DNA of 64,000 bases from Apostichopus japonicus (lineage: Eukaryota > Echinodermata > Holothuroidea > Aspidochirotida > Stichopodidae). The notes beneath the pieces are model-generated. The model was not told the DNA's origin, did no database searches, and saw only the letters and a list, made by a program, of their open reading frames with translations. Positions 25,169-37,194 of this stretch are shown here, in pieces. The stretch covers positions 4,100,214 to 4,164,213 of the forward strand of contig NC_092567.1 in NCBI RefSeq assembly GCF_037975245.1, in the 5' to 3' direction. Numbering within the stretch: position 1 is the stretch's first letter; the number at the start of each line of letters is the position of its first letter. Made by a program: the position numbers and the translations under genes.

Positions 25169-26743
25169 ATCCTAGATTAACGCTCTCTGTCCTACCGTGA
25201 CCTGTATTACATACTAATGTGATTAATCACAGCTCCACCGAATCATCGGTAATGAATTACTCCACAGAGCCAATCTGGTGCCACTAAAAATGTGTATTTG
25301 CAAGATCTTCTTCTACATTTTATTCCAAACCACAAATATAATATTTTCACAAAATAAAATAGTCTTCAATTTTCTTTCATTTTATCATTAAACGTTTCAC
25401 CTCTTCCTTCATTCATATCAACCGCCAACAAGTCCAGCATGTGCACTCTGGAAAACAGTGAGTCTGATGTTCACAAGCAATTTCGTTGATATATGCACTC
25501 CACACACAAATAATAGGCAATAAAAACCAGTTTCTGTTATGATTTTAAAACCATATACAAAGAACAACAATGTTGAATCGCGCTGCTTTGCATCGGTCAC
25601 CATCCGTTACACTACCAGTACATCCTCATTTCTGACCTAGAAACTACAGGTATTTGATGTCATATACACATTAGTGTACGTGGAACCGTCGCAGGAACAT
25701 TTACCCTGATAAATTTGAGTTAATAATAGCGTAAGATTGAACTGAGAAGAAAGAGCAGCTATAGTGCACTAGGCTGTACTTTGTGCTGTTTTTGCTACAA
25801 TCTGCTGGTAGCAAACTTGGCCGTTAAAAGGAATGAGAAGGACTTATAAACATTATGTTACTTCAGTCCACCAGGGAAGATTAAAGTAAGTTTTCTAACA
25901 AACAAATACAGTATCTATGACACTCCAGTTATGTGTGAATATTATATGGATTGGTCAACGTTATAACCTATTACGTAGCAGGCCTGCAGCTTTATTTAAT
26001 TTTTTTATTAAAACGTTTACGCATTGACTTAATTCTCAACATTATTTGAGTTAAACACTACGAAAGTATAGAAACCAACTTAAAATAAGTTTTTAGAGTC
26101 AAATTCCTTACACATCTGTTCCTATTACTAACTTCCAAATTCCCATCACCATCCTGTGCATTTGATCAATTCGCAAAGTACCATAGAAACGGGTAAATAT
26201 AATTTGATTAGTAATTACTTGAATCAAGACCAACAATTTGAAGCAATATAGCTGTTAGTGTTATAATGCTGCATGGAAGAGCCACGTCTCACACCAACAG
26301 AAACAGCTAAACACCTAAACGTGACCAGTTAAAACCAGAGAGCTGCTACAGTAAGATACATGGTCAGTTAAACGGACTGTTACGACTGTTGTTGTGTGTT
26401 ATGATGAACAACTACACAGAACTTACAAGAACAGACCTGTTCAATATGATGTATAACATTCTACGGTTTCATCTCAGAAAAAAAAAACGTGAAGTTTATT
26501 GGATGCAAATTCACAACCTCGAATATTAATACAACGGCATGTGTCAAAAACGATTGTACAATATATAGCAAACCTGTCCAAAAGTCAATCTTTTAGCTAT
26601 AACTATATGTTTGAAATATCAAACTGACATGGAAATTGTACGGGTGTGTCAATACAGAACTAAGCGTTGTGAACGCTGAATGAGATTCATTAGGACAATG
26701 TTCACACGCAAGATTCTATCCGCTCTCTCCACAACCAATAACC
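25169..26743. other. No gene seen
   Basis: AT-rich sequence with only short ORFs; no splice-flanked exon or repeat could be assigned. Confidence 0.5.
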
Positions 26744-27428
26744 CCCCCTACCAGGGACGTAGCCAGGGGGGAGCAGGGGAGCGACCGCTCCCCCCTTTCA
26801 GTTTCGAAAAAAATGTTTAAAAACTGTCGTTTTTTAGCATGGTATTTTGTCAGTGCTCTTTTGATCTTGAATACTCGTCAGCACCGTTAACTCGATTATA
26901 ATCGTAGTAACATTCCCGCCTACTGATTGAACTACTTACTTAGTTTGGCAGATGCAATTAGCTAAATTTAGCCTATAGCCTATTACAAGCCTACAGTTGG
27001 CCACAGTGTAATAACATACATATTGCCTTATGTCACGAACCGTATGCACAACAACGTCGACAACGTTCGTTCTCATCCTTTCTTTGATTCGTCCTAAGTT
27101 GTTGCACGAACAGCATGTTATGAAGCTAAGCTAGCAATCATGATACGCACTTCCTATAAATAATTATTACACCGCTAATACACTGCGATAACGATATTTT
27201 TTAGACCACTGCATATCTGGCTATATTACAAAATATGAAAGTTTATATTGTCCATCAGTTAAGTTCGTCAAATGTATTAAAGTCCAGACATTGGACAATA
27301 AACAAGAATCATCCTCCTGGAAAAATTGTAAAAGGGCACTGTTTGTCTTTCTGATATATTACGTATAAGAACATGTAAAAGAATTCAAACAGGAAACAAA
27401 ATCTGCTGATAATAAGATATCATATGAT

Positions 27429-27480
27429 CAGGGGCGTAGCCAGTATGTAGCACTGCAGGCCCGGGCCTACACATTGTTGG
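27429..27480 (+). mobile_element. Nested transposon terminus
   Basis: CAGGGGCGTAGCCAGTATGT is a second end of the CAGGGRCGTAGCC type inside the larger element. No separate matching right end was found in the window, so it is a truncated nested insertion or an alternative end. Confidence 0.5.
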
Positions 27481-27838
27481 GCAAGTTACCTTTTTTTTTA
27501 AATACACCCATAATTCAAATCCATAAGCTTGCTGGACGAGTTTAAGATTCTAGACAGGAAAAACTATTGAAATGAACGTAGCAAGAATATGGCCAAATTA
27601 TTGGTGACCTATTCTTCTGTCATCTAGGCTGTCATTTCTATCGCGTGTCGTTTCAATCAACACTCTACCCGCCGAAAAAGACTAGATTCCGATCTTGTCT
27701 GTAGTAACATCTAGTTAAGAACCCGTTTACGCAAATAATATTTCAGTTGAGAAAACAGTTGAGAAATTTGCATCAGATGGCAATCGTCGGATAGCTCTCG
27801 CCTTCTCTTATTAGGCAAACTTAAACATTTACTACCTT

Positions 27839-28090
27839 GGAGTGTTAGCTCAGTGGTTAACGCCGGTGCCTTTCAATCATAAGGTCCCCGGTTCGAGTCA
27901 CTCCCAGATTAATGTATATCGTCCAGTTACAGAGTTGTTGACAATTAACAATTCATAATTATGGACGTTAAATATGAATGTAAGAGACTGACTTCGGTCA
28001 GCTTGCGGCTTTGATAAGCCTATGAGGCTTCTTCGCGAGTTCCTGCTTGCAGGAGGATCTAATATACATACATATACATACATACATACT
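27839..28090 (+). mobile_element. tRNA-derived SINE
   Basis: The head is tRNA-like: an A box in TTAGCTCAGTGGTTAACG (27845-27862), a B box in GGTTCGAGTCAC (27890-27901), and GGAGTG/CACTCC able to pair as an acceptor stem. The anticodon arm does not form a standard 5-bp stem with a 7-base loop, so this is not a cellular tRNA. A tRNA-unrelated body follows, with inverted CTGACTTCGGTCAG and CCTGCTTGCAGG hairpins, ending in a TACATACA-type tail (28061-28089). RNA polymerase III would transcribe it from the internal promoter. Confidence 0.85.
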
Positions 28091-28750
28091 AGCTACAGTT
28101 GTATCAAAGACAAGTACTGGCTGTAGTTGTATCAAGTACATGTTTGGCCTATCTTTGTATATACAATTATCAGAAGTTGAAAAGTAAGACTACTCTGTAC
28201 ATGTACCTTGCTAATTTTAAATATATACATTATGTAGTATTGAATTACGTACTATTTTAACTCGTTTGTTTTTTGGGTTTAAAAGTGATATTGAATGAGG
28301 CGTCTCAAGTTAGCAAGAGGCCAGGGAACCAGAATGAACACTCGGGAAGGGCCGTTTCCGGCCATCTGGGGGGGTTTGTAAAACCAAAAATTTTCTTGTA
28401 CGCTCCGCGCCAACCGATGGTGGCGCTTCGCTCAGATAGTCGTGCCTACAACTTTGAAAATCCATATCAATCGCAAAAAGTGCTCCCCCTTTCAAATTCC
28501 TGGCTACGTCGCTGCCCCCTACCTCCCCCCCCTTGGAAGTAGGAGCGGGAAGATGTCTTAAAGTTCTTTCTTTACGTCAGAACTTCTTTATATTACCAGC
28601 AACACGTAAACTTTACAGATAATGTATCACCACATTGATTTGTTTACACTTACTGAGGACTGAAACAGTGCTAGAGCAGCATACCGCAAATAAGCTGACC
28701 AGACTTGCATTATGAGCAATAGCTGAATGAAAGGTGATCAAATTCTTTAC

Positions 28751-28812
28751 CTGCCATTGACCGGTTTGTAGATTCAGACGACGACAATTGTTCCAGTCGA
28801 TACTATTCCAAA
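28751..28812 (-). CDS. Orphan W-type module exon
   Basis: A 62-nt interval is bounded by a good acceptor (TTTTTCATCAG) and donor (GTAAAG). In the only phase compatible with the family (1 to 0) it reads WNSIDWNNCRRLNLQTGQWQ. This matches the exon at 51961-52013 (YWQDYGYSLNLHSGDWE) and the one at 46035-46099 (WLPYDSGKIYDLNFESGRWM) in length class, phase and the W...LN[LF]..G.W pattern. It may belong to a further module of the same gene, to a second receptor gene, or be a relic; adjoining A, a and C exons were not found intact. Confidence 0.55.
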
Positions 28813-30092
28813 CTGATGAAAAACATAAAAGAGAGATATGTTAATGATAAGTGCATACTTGTCAGAAAATGAAGTCCAAATATCGACGGTTTAGAATATT
28901 CTAAATAATGCACAAACTGACTTTGACTTTGACTACATCGTCTCCGAATCTCTCTCTAAGCTGTTATCACGAGATAATTTAGTAGCTTTTATACAAACTT
29001 CTGTCTAAAATTGGCAAACGTGTTTTTAAACAGTTAATTACGTATGTTTATGAGATTGAGCAATGATGACATCATCAGCACTCAGCAGTGACGTCACTCC
29101 ACCATTAGCAATGGGAATCTCGATGTGTCCTTTAAACACATAACAATAAACGAGCGTACAATGTGTACGAGTCTGAGAAATAATGTTGAGTGGTGAATAT
29201 AGAGAGGTTTGTATGTATTTACATTACTATTAATTAATTGAAATAATAAATTTAGGTAGAATCTTAGTATAGATGTGTTATTGTACAGAGAAATGAAACA
29301 TTTGTTTTCTCGTGATGTTTGTAAAAGCTACCCGGTTTCAAGATATTCAGCATTATAGCGAAGCGCATTAGTGACGTCATCAAAGATCATGAAAACCACT
29401 AATTTATATATTGATAATAGAAAAAGACTAAATGTATTTGGAATTACTTAATTGAGTTAAGTTATAGAGCTACAAGACTAGACAAATAATCGTCATAATC
29501 ACGTGATCACATTTTCAATGTCCTGAGAATATGCCAGTTGTGTACACTAAGGTGTATTGTCTTGTTTCCAGCCACTTTCTTAGGAGAGTTGTATTAAGAC
29601 TAAATACATCAATCTCTCTACTTGTCCCTTAAAGCCTGTTCCCACGAACGCGGGCTTGCTTCACTCTTGATCGACCTATTAGGGGGGGGGGGGAGGGCAA
29701 GTTGCTCCACTGTTTTACTGCGTGGGAACGGGGCAAGTCCGAGCTTGATCAAGCCCCTCATGAGAGGTGGGGTTAGGACAGCTAAGCACGGGTAAACTTT
29801 GACAAATGTAAATAAACAATTGCATTGGGGTGTAAAAGATACGATGGATTTTATCAGTTGTGGTTTTTGCCGCTTGCCAATTTCTTTATCGACATCGACT
29901 GTGTTTATTCTCAAATTAGCTGTGTGTACAAAGGACCAATGCAGTGAGAATAGAGGAATAAAGGAACGTAAGGCATAGCTGAGTAGTACACAGTGTAGCT
30001 GCCCGCGTATATCCGCATACATACAGTAAAAAGTTTGAGCTGCTTTCTTGAAGACGTCCAGATAACCGGAAAGCCCATTATTATTATTATTA
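28813..30092. other. No gene seen; G tract and TGACGTCA motifs
   Basis: Two exact TGACGTCA sites lie at 29089 and 29372. A run of 12 G with neighbouring GC-rich text is at 29682. The 176-residue minus-strand ORF at 29618-30148 overlaps the G run and a transposon-like end and has no domain, so I do not call it a gene. Confidence 0.45.
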
Positions 30093-30180
30093 GTGTTCAA
30101 ACGATTAACTAAATCGGAATCTGCCCGATTATTGCATAATCGGAACATAATCGGAATCGGTAAAAATTAGTTCTGTTATA
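30093..30180 (-). mobile_element. Transposon-like terminus rich in CGGAAT motifs
   Basis: TAGTGTTCAAACGATTAAC followed by repeated ATCGGAAT / CCGATTAT words looks like the terminal and subterminal repeats of a DNA transposon. The partner end was not found, so it is a solo or truncated end. Confidence 0.4.
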
Positions 30181-30489
30181 CCGATTATTCAATAACATAT
30201 GGAAGGTGAAAATATAATGATTCAAAAACATATGGAAGGTGAAAATATCAACTGATTTATTAGGTTTGTTCTTTTACTACGAAACATTAAAATAAAGACA
30301 CATTCTATACGTCTTTCACAATCTTATTTCATCAAATTAGGCTGCCAGTGTCGCCGATTTTGCTTCCCTCGTGGTTAGTGACTTCATATTTTTCTGCACA
30401 GTTAGCATGGTAACAATACCAATTTCGCGAATTAACGATTGTGCTGGATATATAAATTATAAGGCCTATGTTGACTAGCTGAGTATAGG

Positions 30490-30765
30490 TCAGGGTCGGA
30501 AATAAGCCGGCGACGGGCGCTTCTAAAGCACAATTGTGAAGGCGAACAAGAGAATTGTGACATGCTAGGGTTTGCAGTAGCAGCGCGAATCGCGCCCGCA
30601 TCAAAGTGCGGGAGGGTCGCGCACAATCATCGGGAACTTCTCGCACAGTCGCTGAAAAATTACGGCCTCCACTAAGCAATTTTCAGTACCAGCGACAATA
30701 ACCTAAAATCCCCACAAATCTCCGACCGCATGGTAGCCTTACTTCACACGAAACCCCATGGAAAT
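30490..30765. other. GC-rich block, possible transposon end
   Basis: A locally GC-rich segment begins CAGGGTCGGAAATAAGCCGG and contains GCGCGAATCGCGCCCGC. The start resembles CAGGG-type transposon termini. No matching inverted end was found. Confidence 0.3.
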
Positions 30766-31215
30766 CTAACCTAGCCATTTGTTTATTGGTTTAAGCTGTG
30801 TCGCAAATGAAAAATCAAAATATCCATGAAAAACTGCAATCGTCGACCACATGTCGACCACATGTTACCCTAACAACCACACTACGTCAATGGGAAATGT
30901 AGCCTAACCATCGGTATGCAAAAAAAAAAAAACCAAAACACAATACTTTGCGTAGCTTTGTTTACATACTTTCCTTGCTGCTATCGTCGCGCGAATGATA
31001 GCCGAACGCCACACGTACTGTAGTCAACGGGAAAATCTAGCCTAAGCATCTTTTTATTCGCTAAAATTGTGACTCAGTTAGCTAGATCTAAAATATCCAT
31101 GAAATACTGCAACCTTCGACCACATGTTAGCCTAACAACCACACTAAGTCAATAGGAAATGTAGCCTAACCATCGGTTTGCAAAAAACAAAACAAAGTAG
31201 CTTTGTTTACAACTT
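30766..31215. repeat. Two-copy direct repeat, ~262-bp period
   Basis: Text with AAAATATCCATGAAA, CGACCACATGTTA, CCTAACAACCACACTA and AATGTAGCCTAACCATCGGT at about 30766-30975 recurs at about 31028-31215. The copies are roughly 80-90 percent alike by eye. Confidence 0.8.
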
Positions 31216-31529
31216 TCAATCAGTTGGAAATCAGCAGTTGTTTGGAAGGTATGTGCTATGTATTAACAAGAGCCCAAGGGCACTGTGGTTCCTTGCTTGG
31301 GGTATATGACAATACACATAATATTATCAAGCAAGATTGGGCTGAAATAGTCCAAGTAATTGCGGTCCTACATGTTCCCATAAAGTAACCAACACTATAG
31401 CCAACACAAAATGTCATCGGATTTTTTATCAAAAGGCACTTTTGAGATCTAAATATGGCGTTGGAAATGTAAGAAATATAAGAGACCTACAAGCATGTCA
31501 ACAGATATGATAACAATGGTGACCTCAGA

Positions 31530-34100
31530 TGACATGACCTTTAAGTTTCAAAATGTTCCACCACCCCATTCACAACTTGTCCCAAAATATCAACCATGTC
31601 ACACCATGGCAATGAGATTTAATTGCATTAAATGTCAAAAAATTAACTTTGAACTTGTATGTAACTTCACACACAAAGGTCACCCGGAGGTCAACCAATT
31701 GACATTTTTGATCGGTGAGACCTAAATAGAGCCTGACTGTAAAAATTCAAACATTTTTTCTTTGCCCATTTTCTCCCCCCATAATACTACTTTTTTAACA
31801 TAAGCTGACCTTTGATCACATGACCGTTAAGTTTGAAAATATTCCCCTATACCATTTGCAACTTGTCAAAAAAAAATCAACCTTGTCACACCTTGGCACT
31901 GGGAGTTATTGCATTAAATGTGTGAAAATTAACTTTGACCTCAAATAACTTCACACACGAAGGTCAAATGGGGGTCAACCCATTGACATTTATGATCAGA
32001 AGGTACCTTTAACATCTGAAAATAGCATCGAAACTGTAAAAAAATCCACAAAACACGAAAAGGTCACCAGAGGTCAAATTGAGGTCAAGGGTCACCCAGA
32101 TGCGGGTCGACAATTGGATTACATTGAAGCAACTCCCAACCCTAACGGACAATTTGTTCTCAAGTTGTCGCAAAAATACTAGTTTTTTATCATTAATTGA
32201 CCTTTGGTGACCTTGTATCACATGACCGTTAAGTTTGAAAATATTCCCCTATACCGTTTGCAACTACTCCAAAAATATCAATCTTGTCACACCTTGGAAC
32301 TGGGAGTTATTGCATTAAATGTCTGAAAATTTACTTTGACCTCATATAACTTCGCACACAAAGGTCACACAGGGGTCAACCTATTGACATTCATGATCAG
32401 AAGGTACCTTTAACATCTGAAAATAGCATCGAAACTGTAAAAAATCCACAAAACACGAAAAGGTCACCAGAGGTCAAATTGAGGTCAAGGGTCACCCAGA
32501 TGCGGGTCGACAATTGGATTTCATTGAAGCAACTCCCAATTCTAACGGACAATTTGTTCTCAAGTTATCGCAAAAATACTAGTTTTTATCATTAATTGAC
32601 CTTTGATGACCTTGTATCACATAACCGTTAAGTTTGAAAATATTCCCCTATACCATTTGCAACTACTCAAAACATATCAACCTTGTCACACCTTGGAACT
32701 GGGAGTTATTGCATTAAATGTCTGAAAATTAACTTTGACCTCCTATAACTTCACACACGAAGGTCACACGGGGGTCAACCCATTGACATTTATGATCAGA
32801 AGTTACCTTTAACATCTGAAAATAGCATCGAAACTGTAAAAATCCACAAAACACTAAAAAGGTCACCAGAGGTCAAATTGAGGTCAAGGGTCATCCAGAT
32901 GCGGGTCGTCAATTGGATTACAGTGAAGCAACTCCCAACCCTAACGGACAATTTGTTCTCAAGTTATCGCAAAAATACTAGTTTTTTATCATTAATTGAC
33001 CTTTGGTGACCTCGGATCACATGACCGTTAAGTTTGAAAATATACCCCTATACCATTTGCAACTTGTCTCAAAATATCAACTGTGTAACACCTTGGCACT
33101 GGGAGTTATTACACTAAATGTCTGAAAATTAACTTTGACCTCATATAACTTAACATACAAAGGTCACCTTGGGTCAACTTATTGCCAGTTTTGATTGATG
33201 AGACCTAAATTAGAGCATCAAACTATAAAAATTCAAACATTTTTTTCTTTGCCCATTTTCTACCCCCAAAATACTAGTTTTTTGACATTAATTGACCTTT
33301 GGTGACCTCGGATCACATGACCGTTAAGTTTGAAAATATTCCCCTATACCATTTGCAACTTGTCCAAAAATATCAACCATGTCACACCTTGGAACTGGGA
33401 GTTGTTGCATTAAATGTCTGAAAATTAACTTTGACCTTGTATAACTTCGCACACGAAGGTCACACGGGTGTCAACCAATTGACATTTTTGATCGGAAGGT
33501 ACCTTTGATGTCCAAATCTAGCATCAAAACCAAACATTTTCTTTTTTGCTCGTTTCCTCCCAAAATAAGCACATTTTTTCTAATGTGACCTTTGACCTTT
33601 TGACCTTGGTTTCAGATGTAGTTTAATCTCCTGATTCCAAAAAACAAAACGAAAAGTCTGTACAACCATCCTAACTCCGACCGAAAAACTTTGACCCCAT
33701 ATAACTTCGCACATAAAGGTCACACTGGGTCAACCTATTGACATTTATGATCAGAAGGTACCTTTGACATCTGAAAATAGCATCGAAACTGTAAAAATCC
33801 CAAAAACACGAAAAGGTCACCAGAGGTCAAATTGAGGTCAAGGGTCACCCAGATGCGGATCGACAATTGGATTACATTGAGGCAACTCCCAACCCTAACA
33901 GACATTTCGTTCTCAAGTTATTGCAAAAATACTAGTTTTTTATCATTAATTGACCTTTGGTGACCTCGGATCACATGACTGTTAAGTTTGAAAATGCTCC
34001 CCTAACCAGTTCACAACTTGTCCCAAAATATCAATCTTGTCGCACATTGGCACTGGGAGTTATTGCAGTTTTAATATTTTCGGTTTTTGGACCATAACTG
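31530..34100 (+). repeat. Degenerate ~370-bp tandem array
   Basis: Repeated landmarks include TGACCTTTGGTGACC, ACCGTTAAGTTTGAAAATA, CACCTTGGCACTGGGAGTTA, GGTCACCAGAGGTCAAATTG and AGGTCAAGGGTCACCCAGAT, recurring about every 300-380 bp. Unit lengths vary because some units lack internal blocks. Frequent AGGTCA/TGACCT words are a by-product of the unit. Confidence 0.85.
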
Positions 34101-34222
34101 ACCTTTGTGGGCACCAAAAACAATAGGGCACACCTTCTCCATATGGCGGATCTATAGTTCAAGTTTGGCCTCAATCCAACATTCCCTTATTGAGATAGAG
34201 CGTACCCAAGCAAGTGTCACAG

Positions 34223-34226
<4 letters not shown>

Positions 34227-34260
<34 letters not shown>
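34227..34260. repeat. CA microsatellite
   Basis: An uninterrupted CA run of about 17 repeats just inside the 3' end of the Helitron-like element. Confidence 0.95.
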
Positions 34261-34262
<2 letters not shown>

Positions 34263-34313
34263 CAACCTGACTGCATAGGTTCCTTTTGCTAAAAGCAAGG
34301 AACCAAAAACTAG

Positions 34314-36679
34314 TCTTGGTCGATCGTAACAAGCACATTCTATGACTCTTAAGTTATAGGCTAGTATTAAACTAGGATAAGTTTAAGTTAACTCACCAAG
34401 GAACGCAGTGTCAGAAAAACAAGAAAAAAAATATCAACAATGAAACAGTCGTAGCTGGATATTCAAAGAGATCTTTATTCCCAATAAATTCCTGTGTTAC
34501 TTGACGTACTACAGTACTGATTTCGCTTAACTCCCGTTAAAATTCGTTGAAAGAAAAATAACCGAATTTCTACGTGTTTTTAATCGAAATTCCCCGATTT
34601 TTAACGAAATTCCCCGAATTTTAACGATTGGTTATCTCAGTCATTTCCTTCGTGGAATTTTCAACGATGTGTTGAAATTCTTTTTTAAACGAAATAGAAG
34701 GTCAATATGTGGTTACGCGAATCGTTGGAAAACGCGTAACTTCGTTTACCAGTATCAGACTTTGGTACAGTCGTTTGAAAGAGGGAATATTTACAAGAGC
34801 ATTCTCAGGCTTGTATGAGTAGTAATGCACATAAATTCATGTAGCTAAACTGACGGGGGACGTTTTCTTACTGTGAACCCCAAACACAGTGACATAAGTC
34901 TTAACTTGGCCAGGTCAAATGGAAGGCTGCAGTACAAGCTATGTACCACGAGGCACCCTTCCAGATAAGTTGAGGTTCTGTTTAACCATTTAAATAACAA
35001 TGAATGGACATATAAACTTGGTTTACTTGCAGATTACGAAAAATAGTTATTTTTAAGAGACATAAATTTGGTTTTTATGAGAGTTGAAGTATGAAACTTT
35101 GTTTCCGAGCAAAAACATGTTACTTGAAGCAAAATAAAGATGCCCCGCCCATTCTGCGAGGACGCTTCCATTTTTCAAAAAGGCGTTTTCTCATTTTATT
35201 TTTTCTATTTTCTTTACATTTTACACATGAAAATTATTTAAAAATATGTCAAGAACTTAGTAATGTACTGCAAACTATCTATAAAAAAACAGAAAAACGA
35301 TGTTTTAGGGATGAATGTGTTCAATATAACTAAAGTAGTAGGCCAATAGTCATGAGCTCATGATAGTGTCATCAATTCGTTTTCTCAGTTTATATTTGCG
35401 ACATATCACCCGTGTACATCGATCAATGGCATGGTGAAATCCCGTGTGAATATATGTTGACCCCAAAAGACGCAAATGGTCGTTCCAGAAAGTACCGTTA
35501 TAAGATTAACAACACATGGCCAGTTTGCTCTCTCAGGTCCGCACGTGTACAGCCATTTTTTTCACACATGGTACTATGCTGTGCATGCATTGCGGGCGGG
35601 ATTGCGGCAAACATAAAAGAAAATGAATGAAAATGAAAAACTTACGATATTTTTCACAAATATTGATGCTTAGGTAAGTGCTTCCTCACAATCAACGAGC
35701 CGCCCTTAAATTCGCTCCGCTTACGTAAAAACTTCTATATATATAACACATGGAAAAACCCGAGTTTTTACACACATAATTCCCACTGACATTGGTCACA
35801 GAACATAAGTAGGTCATTGACATTCGAACTTGGCAACTTGCCCAAGTTCATCGCACCATGGGAACGACACAACACATTGAACATGATTTTAAATTCTCCC
35901 GCCATCTGGACGCCGAGTGTAAATTTTAGTGTAATATGCAAATTATGAATGGTACTGCGCAGCGTGGTTAAATCTTAACCTATTGCGACACAAATTTTGG
36001 GAAGCTGTTGTTGAAGTTACTTTCGTATCAAATGTAAGGTACTGTATCATGTATGTGACACAAGCATATAAGTTATATGGACACAAGAGAAAGAAAATGA
36101 AATCGGAGACTGCTCAAACCAGTTTCAACTTGATTTTTACAAACCATCGCACAACACGTGCGTGCGTAATTTGTTTTCTTAACATGACTTTTAATGAGTA
36201 AGTAGGAAAGGTGGGTAAGTTTGCTAATTTAGGCGAGTTTTTGTTTAAAATCTTGTGAAAGATAGACAAATATATTGTTTTTTTTTCTTCAAAAGTTACG
36301 ACGTTGCCGAAGGCCGAGTTATATAAATTCAGTGATCTGAACTTCTGAAGACCACGAATACTGATCATGTGTGTTAGGCAATAATTATTACACGAAAGGT
36401 TCGCAATATTATTGGGCCTAATTAGTAATTAACATACATTGATCGTTGTCTTGCTGCCTGAATTGCTACCTGCTGGAAAAGAAAACTTATATTAGGAAGC
36501 GTCACTGTTCTGAAATTGTTATGTGGTCCGATGTACACAGTCACACAATATTATTGCTAAAATATACCACAAATCAACTGTTGGTCCTTTTGAGAACCTG
36601 TTGAGGACCAGGTGACTGATATGAGCAAGAGTTGGCTTTTTTTTACAGAACTCACAGAATCATCCTAACTGTTCTTATT
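34314..36679. other. No gene seen
   Basis: AT-rich sequence with a short local tandem of GAAATTCCCCGATTTTTAA-type units near 34560-34625. ORFs are short, without recognised domains or splice-flanked structure. Confidence 0.5.
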
Positions 36680-37073
36680 AAGAATTTTAACAAAACCAAA
36701 CGAAACCTTGATCTCTAATAACTTTGCACACAAAGGTTGCATAGGAGTCAACTTATGTACAATTTAGATCGGAATATGGCCACAAAAATTCAAATAGTCA
36801 ACTTAAAAGAAACTAATACAGGGCAATGGAGGTCAACCTGAGGTCAAAGGTCGCCCAAATGCAGGTCGACTATTGGATTACCATAGCATAACTTCCAACA
36901 TCGAGGGACATTTGGTTCTTCCTCTCACTATGGGCTATCCACCCATCAAGTTTGGTCATGATACATCATTTCTTTATTGAGATATCATGTACACAAGTCA
37001 AGCGTCACATACACACACACATGCCGAGTTGAATGCATAGGTTCCTTGCTTTGCAAAACGCAAGGAACCAAAA
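36680..37073 (+). mobile_element. 5'-truncated Helitron-like copy (copy 3)
   Basis: One diverged internal unit (GGTCAACCTGAGGTCAAAGG, GTCGACTATTGGATTAC) is followed by CAAGCGTCACATACACACAC and the hairpin GGTTCCTTGCTTTG / CGCAAGGAACC, then AAAATTG. The structure equals the last ~390 bp of the 31.3-34.3 kb element. No left terminus is visible. Confidence 0.7.
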
Positions 37074-37194
37074 TTGATATGACCGGAAGGACTGGATCCC
37101 ATTTATCACTAACATGTTCCTTTAATGAATGTCATTGAAAACAGGCATGGGCTTTCAGTATATTATATCTCTGGTAATCAATATATAAGCAGGA

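Larger units (their letters stand above)
26752..28514. mobile_element. hAT-like DNA element with 8-bp target duplication
   Basis: The left end CAGGGACGTAGCCAGG is matched by the inverted right end (CAGCGACGTAGCCAGG on the minus strand). CCCCCTAC lies directly outside both ends (26744-26751 and 28515-28522), giving an 8-bp target duplication typical of hAT elements. The body has no intact transposase. It contains a second element terminus at 27429 (CAGGGGCGTAGCC) and a SINE at 27839-28090, so it has served as a nesting site. The right subterminal part (about 28300-28500) resembles sequence at 40100-40260, another copy of the family. Confidence 0.85.
31265..34313 (+). mobile_element. Helitron/Helentron-like element filled with tandem repeats (copy 2)
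   Basis: The left end is AACAAGAGCCCAAGGGCACT followed by GTGGTTCCTTGCTT. The right end is CAAGTGTCACAGACGCACAC, a CA microsatellite, then a hairpin AGGTTCCTTTTGCT / AGCAAGGAACC and AAAAACTAG. GGTTCCTTGCTT near the left and AGCAAGGAACC at the right form short, asymmetrically placed inverted repeats. A 3' hairpin and an apparent CTAG|T junction fit a Helitron-type end. The inside is a degenerate tandem array and codes for nothing recognisable. The same ends bound the copy at 14.1 kb, and a related 3' part is at 36.7-37.1 kb. Confidence 0.65.

Noticed and set aside
27839-27905. Candidate cellular tRNA gene
   Set aside because: A and B boxes are good but the anticodon arm is irregular, and a SINE body and tail follow directly.
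29618-30148. A 176-codon minus-strand ORF
   Set aside because: It runs across a G tract, low-complexity text and a transposon-like terminus, with no recognisable domain or splice context.
31495-34100. Many AGGTCA/TGACCT half-sites suggesting nuclear-receptor elements
   Set aside because: They recur once or more per unit of a degenerate tandem repeat, so their number reflects array copy number.
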